DNA of 64,000 bases, taken from the NCBI RefSeq assembly GCF_005697565.1, contig NZ_CP040004.1, positions 372,001-436,000 on the forward strand. The letters are read 5' to 3'. The notes under the pieces were generated by a model, which was not told where the DNA came from, ran no database searches, and was given only the letters and a program-made list of their open reading frames with translations. Every line of letters starts with the position of its first letter. Position 1 is the first letter of the stretch. The translations under genes and the position numbers were made by a program. This document shows positions 43,286-51,297 of this stretch, in pieces. The stretch comes from Candidatus Nanosynbacter featherlites (lineage in GTDB: Bacteria; Patescibacteriota; Saccharimonadia; Saccharimonadales; Saccharimonadaceae).

Positions 43286-43747
43286 ATGTCATCAGATGAC
43301 ATTGCCCGCGAAGTTATCACCCTGGATGAAACGTGGCATAAAGTTGTCAATCTAGTATGCAAGGAGGGGTATGCTTCAATGTTCCAAGTTAGGCGGTTCA
43401 TCCATCTCATTAGAAGCTTCACTGCGTGCATAGAAGATTTGGAGACATATGTCGAGAATCATCTCTCCACAGGTGATATCACTGACGACGTCGATGACGT
43501 TGTGATGGCGTTTGAAGCGGTCGATCGCTTCATCCAAAGGCATATCGCCCTATCCAAAGAGGATCTGTCACTATATAGATCTCTGAAGAGCGAGATGGAA
43601 GACCACCTCCTTCACCTCCTCTATCTAGGAGAGGAGGTGAAACTCGATGATGGGCTACTGCTCGTCATCTGCATCCCCACCCCCCTAAGCTCTAGTCCGC
43701 ATGACAGGCAATTGTTCTCTTACGATTGCCTGTCATGTAGACCCTGA
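43286..43747 (+). CDS. Hypothetical helical protein with structured mRNA
   Basis: A 153-residue, mostly helical acidic protein (MSSDDIAREVITLDETWHKV, ALSKEDLSLYRSLKSEMEDH) that I do not recognise. The start at 43286 follows GAGGAG; an ATG at 43259 has no such site. The last 35 codons overlap two strong hairpins and a second short reading frame, so the C-terminus (IPTPLSSSPHDRQLFSYDCL...) may be read-through of regulatory sequence. Context gives no function. Confidence 0.55.
   Translation: MSSDDIAREVITLDETWHKVVNLVCKEGYASMFQVRRFIHLIRSFTACIEDLETYVENHLSTGDITDDVDDVVMAFEAVDRFIQRHIALSKEDLSLYRSLKSEMEDHLLHLLYLGEEVKLDDGLLLVICIPTPLSSSPHDRQLFSYDCLSCRP
43611..43641 (+). repeat. 12-bp hairpin enclosing a Shine-Dalgarno
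   Basis: TTCACCTCCTCT (43611-43622) and AGAGGAGGTGAA (43630-43641) are exact complements around a 7-nt loop. The 3' arm is a near-perfect ribosome-binding site for the ATG at 43647. Confidence 0.8.
43647..43688 (+). CDS. Possible 13-codon overlapping ORF
   Basis: MMGYCSSSASPPP then TAA, in a different frame from the surrounding gene, 9 nt after AGGAGGTGA. The site is locked in a hairpin that ribosomes translating the long frame would open. It may be a coupled peptide or a coincidence. Confidence 0.3.
   Translation: MMGYCSSSASPPP
43701..43736 (+). repeat. 12-bp inverted repeat at the gene end
   Basis: ATGACAGGCAAT (43701-43712) pairs with ATTGCCTGTCAT (43725-43736). No U tract follows, so it is not a typical terminator. 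Confidence 0.75.
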
Positions 43748-43766
43748 ATCTTACATTACTTTAACA

Positions 43767-43796
43767 AAAATCACCCAACTCCAGGGTGATTTTCTT
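43767..43796 (+). terminator. Intrinsic terminator
   Basis: AAATCACCC pairs with GGGTGATTT around a 7-nt loop, followed by TCTTG. It ends the 43286 transcript. Confidence 0.75.
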
Positions 43797-43839
43797 GTAT
43801 TTAGCGTAATCACCAGAGCCTGGCGTAGAATAATATGCT

Positions 43840-44514
43840 ATGATAAACATAACCGTTATGCGTAAAGTTAGCTATGTCAAAAAATTCTGGTTCTACCCTA
43901 TCATTAGTGCTTTTCTGTCCTTTAGTTATTTGGTGTACATGGACGGATTTGTCTCTGTCAAAGATCTTGTCCAAGAAAAAACTGGACAAACCTCTTGGCA
44001 GCGGCCCAAGCAGTGGAAGCGAATCAATAATTTGAGTTATGAAACAGATGATTACGTCTATGCAGGCTTTGGTGATAAAAAGCTCAAAGACAATAAGTCA
44101 GAATCATTAGTGTATCTGTCACAAAGTCGTGAGCCTGTCGCCCCAGCCAACGCCTCAACCCAAATATACAACAGGTTGCGAAGGTCGCTGATGACAGAAC
44201 AGCACATCAGAAAAACGCTTGAGCAGACACTGAAGAACAGCACCACCATTGAATGCACCACAGACCCCTCTTCTACTCAAGTCATAGATCACAAAGAATA
44301 CGGCAATACAGTAGGAATCGCCTATATAACGGTCAGCTGCGAGGTCGGCAGAGCGAAGTTCGTCACTAAAGCTCGCCTGACTGTTGGCAAGAATGATGGA
44401 CTGGCGCGGTTTATCGCCATCAGCACAGATGGTAACGTCTGGGAAAAGAACGCTCAAGCCTTTGAAGCCATGTTAAATAACGTCTCAGAAGTTGGCGATG
44501 AGAGATATGTATAA
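43840..44514 (+). CDS. Membrane-anchored hypothetical protein
   Basis: A 224-residue protein with one N-terminal membrane segment (about 15-35, FWFYPIISAFLSFSYLVYM) and a basic-flanked outward or inward domain with two Cys (about 140 and 167) that could form a disulfide. I do not recognise the domain. The start at 43840 is 8 nt after TAGAAT; an alternative start is MRKVSY at 43858. Confidence 0.6.
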   Translation: MINITVMRKVSYVKKFWFYPIISAFLSFSYLVYMDGFVSVKDLVQEKTGQTSWQRPKQWKRINNLSYETDDYVYAGFGDKKLKDNKSESLVYLSQSREPVAPANASTQIYNRLRRSLMTEQHIRKTLEQTLKNSTTIECTTDPSSTQVIDHKEYGNTVGIAYITVSCEVGRAKFVTKARLTVGKNDGLARFIAISTDGNVWEKNAQAFEAMLNNVSEVGDERYV

Positions 44515-44629
44515 ATTGGTTTGTGGCAGGAATTTTGAAATCTTGTCTTAATACCTAACCCCAGCCGGCAACGTCGCTGGTACCGCTGGTGACGCATCCT
44601 CAATTGACGCGCATGGGTATGAGCAGTAG

Positions 44630-44740
44630 TCAACTAACGGATGATTTGGTTATCACCTCGCTCCGGCCCTTGAATTTGTCAATCACATTTCGTGTGTCCT
44701 GCATCTCTGTTATTGTAGCAAACGCCAGGAAAAGAGACAA
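44630..44740 (-). pseudogene. Duplicated 5' fragment of the SpoU gene with its promoter
   Basis: TTGTCT (44735-44740), 17-nt spacer, TACAAT (44712-44717) and an ATG at 44704 reproduce the SpoU promoter. The first 16 codons encode MQDTRNVIDKFKGRSE, identical to the full gene with only synonymous changes. The frame then continues for 8 unrelated codons (VITKSSVS) to a stop. No other gene is visible from 44515 to 44786. Confidence 0.75.
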
Positions 44741-44786
44741 AAATCTTATCATCACGAGGAATGCAGCTCACACTCAAGCTTCCACA

Positions 44787-45065
44787 CTATCTCACAACAA
44801 ACGAAACTTCAATTACATCGCCGATGGTGATCTGCTCTTTCTGACGGACTTTCGCGGGCAGCGCCAGGAACTGCGAACCATCACCCATCGGCAATAGTGA
44901 CGTCTGCCATGATGAGCCGCCAACCGTGGCTTCTACTGCCACCAAACCTCTCACCGCGAGCGGCTTGAGCTCGTCAGTGAATTCTTGAGGCGCAGCAACA
45001 TAATACCAGCCACCAGCCTGCGGAAATAAGCACACCTCGGCTGTAAATGTATATGGTTTTGCCAT
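44787..45065 (-). CDS. DUF1905 family protein
   Basis: The 92-residue protein has GGWYYVAAPQEF, SSWQTSLLPMGDGSQFLALPAKVRQKE and GDVIEVSFVV, the pattern of DUF1905, a small beta-barrel domain of unknown function. Its start lies 2 nt downstream of the VOC gene stop, so the two form an operon. Confidence 0.8.
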   Translation of the reverse strand: MAKPYTFTAEVCLFPQAGGWYYVAAPQEFTDELKPLAVRGLVAVEATVGGSSWQTSLLPMGDGSQFLALPAKVRQKEQITIGDVIEVSFVVR

Positions 45066-45067
45066 GG

Positions 45068-45442
45068 CTATTTTGCCTGCTCCACTATGTCAACTGTCAC
45101 ACCAGCAGGGTCAGTCACCATAAAATGAGTCTGTCCCCATTCTTCGGTGGTCAGCGGATGGTATATCTCAGCCGAGGTTTTTTGCACACGCTCGTATTCA
45201 CTCTTTGCATCATCGACTTCAAAGCTATAAACAATACCCTTACCGTCAAACTCAGCATGTAATTGAGCAGGCTGATTGTCGAGGTCTGGCTTCATAAAAG
45301 CTAACTCTACACCGCTCGGTTTGTGCAGCAGCTGTATATACCAGTCTGCCTCAAACACCACACTAAAACCAAATGTGTCTACATAGAATTCCTTACATTC
45401 ATTCAATTTGGCCGTGATGGTAATTGGATACATTGCTTTCAT
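45068..45442 (-). CDS. VOC (glyoxalase/bleomycin-resistance) superfamily protein
   Basis: A 124-residue protein with paired beta-alpha-beta-beta-beta modules: CKEFYVDTFGFSVVFEADWYIQL, then GIVYSFEVDDAKSEYERV and WGQTHFMVTDPAGVTVDIVE. Family members bind metal or small molecules; a specific function cannot be given. AAGGAGATAAC precedes the ATG. It is followed by the DUF1905 gene. Confidence 0.82.
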   Translation of the reverse strand: MKAMYPITITAKLNECKEFYVDTFGFSVVFEADWYIQLLHKPSGVELAFMKPDLDNQPAQLHAEFDGKGIVYSFEVDDAKSEYERVQKTSAEIYHPLTTEEWGQTHFMVTDPAGVTVDIVEQAK

Positions 45443-45509
45443 GTTATCTCCTTATTATAGATTTCCCACTTAAACTATACCTTGGTGAAAGTTTAATGTA
45501 TTGTAAAAA

Positions 45510-46250
45510 TCAGACATCAAATGTTCCTGCGTAATTTTTCGGTGTATAGCCAGTAATTCTCCGAAATGAGCGGATAAAGTGCGATTGGTCAGTATATACC
45601 GTGAGATAATGCTGGTTAAATGATTGTTGTAGTCGAACAACTTTAAGAAAATCGTGCGGAGAAAAACCTATCATTTGCTTAAAAATACGCTGAAGCTGCC
45701 GAGGCGATAGATTTACTACATTTGCCATATCCGCTACGGTATGTATAGTATCTAACTGATCAAGAATCATCATAATATATTTGTTTGGTGCTATCACATT
45801 TTCAGCAGTTAGATTCTTGGTAAATTGCACCAGCACCTTTTGTTGGGCGAAAGATGGCCGCCCACATAGACGGTCATAAACTTCAGCTATCGGCTGAGTT
45901 CCAATCTGTGATACATCAATGTGACCGCCCACAACATTTGCTATATCATCCCGCCACACACCCGGCAACAGCCGTATACCGACATAACGGAATGATTTAC
46001 CGAGATTTAATGTAGTCGATGTGGTATATGGCGTCATAATCGTCGCCATCCGACGAGATGATAAATCAAACACGATATCCACACAAGCATCGGGCAGCAC
46101 ATGGTAATGAAAATCGCTCGGTAGCAACGTATCAGTCTGTAGCCACCAAAAACAATGCACTAATTTCGCTAAAGTGTCTGGCGGTGCTGTCTCGGCATAT
46201 CGTACCGAATGCACCGCTCTTTTTATCCCATTCTGGGTGGGTATATACAT
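45510..46250 (-). CDS. AraC-family transcriptional regulator
   Basis: The 246-residue protein has a C-terminal double helix-turn-helix (about 160-240): VADMANVVNLSPRQLQRIFKQMIGFSPHDFLKVVRLQQS and a second half ending in FIRSFRRITGYTPKNYA. The N-terminal part with HYHVLPDACVDIVF resembles DUF6597-type sensor domains of such regulators. The start at 46250 lies 6 nt after TATAAT. It is upstream of, and may control, the VOC-DUF1905 pair. Confidence 0.85.
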   Translation of the reverse strand: MYIPTQNGIKRAVHSVRYAETAPPDTLAKLVHCFWWLQTDTLLPSDFHYHVLPDACVDIVFDLSSRRMATIMTPYTTSTTLNLGKSFRYVGIRLLPGVWRDDIANVVGGHIDVSQIGTQPIAEVYDRLCGRPSFAQQKVLVQFTKNLTAENVIAPNKYIMMILDQLDTIHTVADMANVVNLSPRQLQRIFKQMIGFSPHDFLKVVRLQQSFNQHYLTVYTDQSHFIRSFRRITGYTPKNYAGTFDV

Positions 46251-46288
46251 AGTCGTATTATACCCAAAGTAAACCATAAGCTCTAGGC

Positions 46289-46312
46289 AAAAAACCGCCC
46301 AAATGAGCGGTA
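46289..46312 (-). terminator. Terminator after tRNA-Leu(CAG)
   Basis: ACCGC (46294-46298) with GCGGT (46307-46311); TTTTTT follows on the minus strand. Confidence 0.7.
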
Positions 46313-46333
46313 ATTTTCGTAACTCTGCTACCT

Positions 46334-46420
46334 TGGTACGGATGAGAGGACTTGAACCTCCACGTTCTTGCGAACACTAGCACCTGAAGCTAGCGCGTCT
46401 ACCAATTCCGCCACATCCGC
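46334..46420 (-). tRNA. tRNA-Leu (anticodon CAG)
   Basis: Acceptor GCGGATG/CATCCGT, D arm GGCGGAATTGGTAGACGC, anticodon loop TTCAGGT (CAG), long variable arm GTGTTCGCAAGAAC, T loop TTCAAGT, encoded CCA. It is a normal type II tRNA reading CUG. Confidence 0.95.
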
Positions 46421-46483
46421 GCATGGTTTGGATTGCACAGCTAATTATACGACACCAATGGCTGATACGCAAGAGATTTGAGT

Positions 46484-48088
46484 CTATGACTTCGTGCGAC
46501 ACCACACGTTGAGCTCGTCAGCCAGTTCTTTGGCCGGGACTTCTTTTTTGATATCAGGCATCAAGATGTTGGCTGGGTCGAAAATGTGTTTTATCTGAGA
46601 ATAAATGGCTGTTTCGTCTGGTGAGACGGTTGCTTGCATCAAACCAGCTTTCAGGCGACCATCGCCGTAGCGACCAGCGACATTGCCGCGGCTTTCGGCG
46701 ACTAACTTGGCAATTTCTGGAATTAATTTTAATAGTACTCGACGCTCGCTCACTTTGTGCAGGTTGAAGACTGGTAACAAATCAACATAGCCATTGACCG
46801 CGTCCACAACAACTGGCAGCGCCAGCTTGGTCTCAGCTTCCACTTTGCGTAGTTCGCTCAGAAAGCCGTCCAATCGCTCCAACGGCAGCCATAGTCCTGA
46901 AAATACCGCTGGACAGGTTGCACGTTCTTCAGTTGAGTGCAATATGAATGACAATGGAGTATAGAGTGAAGCGACTTCTTGGGTTTGGATATCGTGGATG
47001 GCTAAGCCAACTGGATGAATATTCTCTAGCTTGCGAGCTAATTTTTTGGCGGCGCGCCCGCGAGCCCTGTCAGAGAACTCGCTCATGGTGATGATGACTG
47101 CTGCGCCTTTGAACGCTTCACGTGGCGCCCAGGAGAATTTCTTGCCTTCACTAGCAGCCCGTGCCATGATTCGCCCGTCGATGATGTCAACTTTGGAAAC
47201 TTTGTGCTTCAGGGCTTCGTCAACTGCCGCTTGCGCCTCAGACATATCGCCAAATGTTGCCGTGATGACCGTTGCGTCGTTGCTGCTGTATTCTGCTTTC
47301 ATGATCACTTCACTGATGATACCCAACGCGCCTTGAGAGCCCACAAACAATGGCGTCAGGTCAAACGAACCATCTTCGCCTTTGACTTTGGTGATTCCCC
47401 AAAATCCGGCTGTGCTTTTTTCACGGCGTTTGATGGCGTCGATGATTTGTTGATTGTCCTCCAGCAAGTTATCCACTTGACGATAAATCTCGCCCTCTAG
47501 CGTTGATAGACCTTTTTTCTTTGCTAATTCGCGCTTGTTGATGCGCCCAGTCTGAATGACATCACCATTTGCTAAAACAATTTCCATCTGGGAGATGGCG
47601 TCAGTGAACAAGGTCGTTATGCCGACAGATGACGCCACCGCGCCAGAAGCGATTGCCCCGCCGATGGTTCCGTCTTGACTGACAACTGAAACTTCCGGCA
47701 ATGCCAAGCTCTTATGCATAGACAACAGTTCGCGTACTGCGCTGTACTTCATGCCAGCTTGCATGTGGACCAATTGCTGTTTTGGGTCGATGCCTTTGGC
47801 GTGACACATATATGCCTGCATATCCAAAGATACACCGCCGCCAGTGGCAGCGCCATTGCTGTCGGTGCCTGCTCCGCGCACAACCACGGAAAGGATGTGG
47901 CCTTTGTCAGCTAACTGCGAACAAAATCGCATGATTTTACGGATGTCATTGACATTTGATGGTCGAGCGATCATCTCTGGGCGACGTGCCAGGACACTAC
48001 CGTCTGATTGCGCTGCATCCAATAGCAAATCATTGACCAAAACCTCTCCAGTCAAATGTCCATTTAGATACGTTGCAACCTTATTCAT
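46484..48088 (-). CDS. FAD-binding oxidase (glycolate oxidase/D-lactate dehydrogenase type)
   Basis: A 534-residue flavoprotein. The PCMH-type FAD-binding half has VVRGAGTDSNGAATGGGVSLDM and PEVSVVSQDGTIGGAIASGA, followed by a GlcD-type C-terminal domain ending HIFDPANILMP. Relatives oxidise D-lactate or 2-hydroxy acids; the true substrate is not evident. No iron-sulfur cysteines are present. An extended -10 (TGC-TAAAAT, 48113-48118) and AAGGGG precede the start. It may link to the lactate metabolism indicated by ldh. Confidence 0.82.
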   Translation of the reverse strand: MNKVATYLNGHLTGEVLVNDLLLDAAQSDGSVLARRPEMIARPSNVNDIRKIMRFCSQLADKGHILSVVVRGAGTDSNGAATGGGVSLDMQAYMCHAKGIDPKQQLVHMQAGMKYSAVRELLSMHKSLALPEVSVVSQDGTIGGAIASGAVASSVGITTLFTDAISQMEIVLANGDVIQTGRINKRELAKKKGLSTLEGEIYRQVDNLLEDNQQIIDAIKRREKSTAGFWGITKVKGEDGSFDLTPLFVGSQGALGIISEVIMKAEYSSNDATVITATFGDMSEAQAAVDEALKHKVSKVDIIDGRIMARAASEGKKFSWAPREAFKGAAVIITMSEFSDRARGRAAKKLARKLENIHPVGLAIHDIQTQEVASLYTPLSFILHSTEERATCPAVFSGLWLPLERLDGFLSELRKVEAETKLALPVVVDAVNGYVDLLPVFNLHKVSERRVLLKLIPEIAKLVAESRGNVAGRYGDGRLKAGLMQATVSPDETAIYSQIKHIFDPANILMPDIKKEVPAKELADELNVWCRTKS

Positions 48089-48189
48089 ATTCCCCTTTCC
48101 TATCGTACGTTTATTTTAGCACAACCAAAAACGAAAATGAATATCATTTGGGTGGTAATTTGGTCGCGCATATGCTACAATCACCACAT

Positions 48190-48232
48190 GCGGCAGTGGC
48201 GGAATTGGTAGACGCGCTAGCCTTAGGAGCTA
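48190..48232 (+). pseudogene. 5' half of split tRNA-Leu(UAG)
   Basis: GCGGCAG, the D arm and the anticodon stem-loop CTAGC-CTTAGGA-GCTA are intact, but no variable or T arm follows; integrative element sequence begins instead. The matching 3' half is at 51298-51355. A TG-C-TACAAT promoter (48176-48181) lies just upstream. Confidence 0.9.
48217..48232 (+). repeat. attL core repeat
   Basis: CTAGCCTTAGGAGCTA, identical to 51298-51313; it covers the anticodon arm of tRNA-Leu(UAG). Confidence 0.85.
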
Positions 48233-48283
48233 ACAGACTCGCTTGCCTGTTCTTGTATTTTATAGGGGGTAATATAGCCTCTT

Positions 48284-48940
48284 TTAGACTCCTTTATCGT
48301 CTATAAGGATGTTTTTTGCTTGATCGTTGTCGTTATGTTTATTGTAAATTTTATCGGTTACAGCGAGAAGTGCATTTGATTTTTCTGTTTCGGTTGAGTG
48401 AGTATAGATTTGCAAGGTTGTTGTTATTGAAGAATGCTCAAGGATAACTTGTGCGTCTTTTGCCGAGACGTTAGCTTCTTTGAGCATTGTAGCAACGCTG
48501 TGGCGAATCTCATGAAGCGTTATCTCTTTTAATCCCACTTTTCGAGCAGCATCTTTAAATGTTTTGATAAAGCTTCTACCGTCTATCGGGTTGTCTTTTT
48601 TAGTAAGGTAGAGAAGTTCGTCGCCATCTGGATAGAGCCATCGTTCATATTCTGCTTGCAGCTCCTGTTTTATACTCAGCAGAAGTGGCAGATCGCGAGC
48701 ACTTGTCCTTGTTTTGAGTGAGCCGATTTTTGACTCATGTCCTACGAGATAAACTTGCTGCCTGATATGTATAGTTTTTCGGTAAAGTCAATGTCTTTCC
48801 AGTGCAAGCCAAACGCTTCACCGCGTCGTAATTCATAATGACACATGATAAGGAATAAACCGTAGTATGGATGGTCTGTTATAGAGTAAAATGCCTTAAA
48901 AATGCTATAATATCTCCAGTATAGGCAACACGTTTAAGGA
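48284..48940 (-). pseudogene. Tyrosine recombinase (integrase), truncated and frameshifted
   Basis: The C-terminal catalytic domain is readable. HYELRRGEAFGLHWKDIDF contains the first catalytic Arg, and LHEIRHSVATML the HxxR box. LEHSSITTTLQIYTH supplies the last His and the nucleophile Tyr. A frameshift near 48765 separates the first part from the rest. The N-terminal core-binding domain is missing, since no frame extends beyond about 48940, where the next gene's promoter lies. The enzyme presumably integrated the element and then decayed. Confidence 0.85.
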
Positions 48941-48949
48941 GGAAAGATT

Positions 48950-49321
48950 ATGGATTATAAAGAAATAAAGCTTAATGTTTCAAATGATAAAATTAAAGAA
49001 TATAAGCAATTTGAGGGCTTAAAAATATATTCTGATATTTTTAAATCTGAAGATGAAAAGGTATTGATCAACAAAAGAATATATATTACAAAAAAACAGA
49101 ATTATGTTTATTACGAAAGAACGGATGTAAATTGGAATTATTGGTCAAGCGAAAGAAATTATAATTCAACATTTAATCCGGAGAATGATAGTAAACACAA
49201 CATTATATTTGAAGTTTCATCAGAATTAAGCGATTTTATTAAATATTTAGGAGAAGAAATAATTCGGAAGATTGAATTGAAACAGCACAATGGAGAAATT
49301 GTTGAGATATTAGATATTTGA
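48950..49321 (+). CDS. EXLDI-like small protein
   Basis: A 123-residue AT-rich gene with AAGGAGG 7 nt before the ATG and an extended -10 TG-C-TATAAT at 48906-48911. The protein is rich in Lys, Asn, Tyr and Ile and ends EIVEILDI, matching the C-terminal motif for which the EXLDI family of small uncharacterised proteins is named. The assignment rests on that motif and size only. It is cargo of the integrative element; function unknown. Confidence 0.5.
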   Translation: MDYKEIKLNVSNDKIKEYKQFEGLKIYSDIFKSEDEKVLINKRIYITKKQNYVYYERTDVNWNYWSSERNYNSTFNPENDSKHNIIFEVSSELSDFIKYLGEEIIRKIELKQHNGEIVEILDI

Positions 49322-49419
49322 TTGTGTTATGAAGAATAAAGCATTGACTGAAAATATAATATCTACTCAAGCACGTAAAATTCCTAATCTTAGTAATATC
49401 AATTAAATAAAAATAGTAT

Positions 49420-49455
49420 AAAAACAGTAAATCAAAAAAGGTTTACTGTTTTTTC
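49420..49455 (+). terminator. Strong hairpin after the EXLDI-like gene
   Basis: AAAAACAGTAAA (49420-49431) and TTTACTGTTTTT (49442-49453) pair perfectly, with a T run in the plus direction. Confidence 0.85.
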
Positions 49456-49496
49456 TTTGCTTAAAAATAGAAAGAGAGGAAAAGAAAAAATGAAAA

Positions 49497-49514
49497 GTCG
49501 CTTTTTCAAGCGAC
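49497..49514 (-). terminator. Terminator of the element tRNA
   Basis: GTCGCTT (49497-49503) pairs with AAGCGAC (49508-49514); on the minus strand TTTTCATTTTTT follows. Confidence 0.75.
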
Positions 49515-49536
49515 AATTTCGAAAAAATTCAGATTT

Positions 49537-49621
49537 TGGTGCGGATGAAAGGACTTGAACCTTCACGCCGTGAGGCATATGCTCCTAAGGCATACGTGTC
49601 TACCAATTCCACCACATCCGC
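49537..49621 (-). tRNA. tRNA-Leu (anticodon UAG) carried by the element
   Basis: Complete type II tRNA: acceptor GCGGATG/CATCCGC, D arm GGTGGAATTGGTAGACAC, anticodon loop CTTAGGA (UAG), variable arm with CCTCACGGCGTG, T loop TTCAAGT, encoded CCA. It has the same anticodon as the tRNA gene that the element disrupts and shares its T arm almost exactly. Confidence 0.95.
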
Positions 49622-49694
49622 ATATTTGATATTGTGAAATATTTCTGTAAGTAAGTATATCAGCAGATAAAATAAATTACCACATTTTTTAGCA

Positions 49695-50987
49695 TTATTT
49701 AACAGGAATCTTTTTTGCTAAGTCTGATAATAACTCAATTAATTGCGAACTCATAATAGGAGCTTCCTCTTTGCTTTTAAATAATTTTTTTGATTTTTTG
49801 ACTTGATTATTTTCTTCATTATTGAATATTCGGTATGCAACTGTTTTGATAATTTCATTTCTTAGTTCTACATCACCTTCAATACTTAGCAGATAAGGCT
49901 TTAGTGCTTTAAGTTGATGAGCTGTTCGTTGATTAGCTCGCTGTGCTTTGCGATGTTCGCTTGATTGAGTGGCCGTGTATCCTGCTATACCCCCAGCAAA
50001 TAGCATAACAAATGCTCGAGCTATTAAGAATTGCCATGAAGCATCCTTAGTGTGAATAATTTCATAAACTACCCAACAAGAAAATCCTAACATGATAAGC
50101 AATAAAATCGTTGTTATTACACTCCACACATAAGCAGCTATTTTATCTTCCTTAGCACTACTAGAATAATCGTGGATTAGTGTTTTATCTCCAGCCATAT
50201 TCAATAATTCATCTATTCTAGCAAGACTATCTTCTGCCTTCGCCTCAGTAGCGTTTAGCTTTTTATCTATGTCATCCGTAATGCGATCGGCTTCATCACT
50301 CTTTTTGCTAAATGTTTCTTCAATTGTACGTTTCTGATCTTCGATGAATTTATTAACCGCCTCATTACGTATATTTTCAGATTTTGTAAATGATAGTTGC
50401 TGCTCGGTAGATATGCTATTTGATGAATCTTTTATGTCTTTTAAATCTTTGTTAAGTTCATCTATTTTTACACCAAGTGCTTCAAACTCGTTTTTAGCTT
50501 CAGTAACTTTTTCGTCAATGGTCTTTTCTGCGGCAGTTCCTTTAACAGATATATTATTAATCTCTTTTGTTGTTACGCGCTTATATTGACCGACTGACCT
50601 ATTCAATCCCGCAATAGCCTTGCGAGTTTCCTTTATGTCCATAGTGGGCGTTAATGAAGGAATGTACGACAATATATTATCGATATATCCATTCATGTAA
50701 GAAATACCTAGATACATATCATCGCGAGTGTTTTGCCAGTTATCAAAACACGAACTTGCATTTGAAAGGTGACTGCTGATATTGTCAAGATTTGATATTG
50801 ATAATAGACGACTATCTGTATTATCAAGTCTATCCACTAAAAGCTCAATGACCAATTTTGCCCGATTGATAGCATCGATTGCTTCAAGAGACATACTGTC
50901 AGAGTCTATCTCATTAAACCTGGCTAATAATTTCTTGGCTGCAGTGTATGTGGCACTATTCTGTATACGATCTTCCCATTTACTCAT
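49695..50987 (-). CDS. Coiled-coil membrane protein, element cargo
   Basis: A 430-residue AT-rich gene. The N-terminal 270 residues are helical with long coiled-coil stretches (about 150-270, EKVTEAKNEFEALGVKIDEL). Two membrane segments follow at about 284-310 and 318-340, then a basic C-terminal tail. I do not recognise the family. Membrane-anchored coiled-coil proteins carried by small integrative elements are sometimes defence or exclusion factors; this is inference only. AAAGGA lies upstream of the ATG. Confidence 0.65.
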   Translation of the reverse strand: MSKWEDRIQNSATYTAAKKLLARFNEIDSDSMSLEAIDAINRAKLVIELLVDRLDNTDSRLLSISNLDNISSHLSNASSCFDNWQNTRDDMYLGISYMNGYIDNILSYIPSLTPTMDIKETRKAIAGLNRSVGQYKRVTTKEINNISVKGTAAEKTIDEKVTEAKNEFEALGVKIDELNKDLKDIKDSSNSISTEQQLSFTKSENIRNEAVNKFIEDQKRTIEETFSKKSDEADRITDDIDKKLNATEAKAEDSLARIDELLNMAGDKTLIHDYSSSAKEDKIAAYVWSVITTILLLIMLGFSCWVVYEIIHTKDASWQFLIARAFVMLFAGGIAGYTATQSSEHRKAQRANQRTAHQLKALKPYLLSIEGDVELRNEIIKTVAYRIFNNEENNQVKKSKKLFKSKEEAPIMSSQLIELLSDLAKKIPVK

Positions 50988-51013
50988 GAAGCATTATTCC
51001 TTTTTACTTAGTT

Positions 51014-51297
51014 GATTCGCCACTCCTTATTAAAAACTTTAAACACCATTATATCACCCTTGTTTTTAAAATTGACCACCTCTAAGAGTAGAGAACTTTA
51101 CTTATTCAATTTTGCTAATTAAACTCCGCCCTAGACTCCAGAATTGACTCCTTGCGGCCCCGTACAATAACAAACAAAAACAACGAGTTAGAACTCTTAT
51201 ATCATTTTGCCTTTATTGCCCATTACTTGCCCGCTGTAGGCCTCTTGTCGGCAGTGTGCGTAGTTCCCTCCGCTAAGTGAAAAGGAAACTTAATTAT
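51014..51297. other. Element right arm, no gene seen
   Basis: This 284-bp stretch between the coiled-coil gene and attR holds no supported ORF. It probably carries the upstream region of the 49695 gene and recombinase arm sites. Confidence 0.5.

Noticed and set aside
44589-44897. 102-residue plus-strand frame over the SpoU fragment
   Set aside because: It is antisense to the duplicated SpoU start and to the DUF1905 gene end, without a start signal.
49490-49558. 22-codon basic frame (MKSRFFKRQFRKNSDFG...) behind AGAGAGGA
   Set aside because: It overlaps the tRNA terminator hairpin and the 3' end of the tRNA gene; more likely chance.
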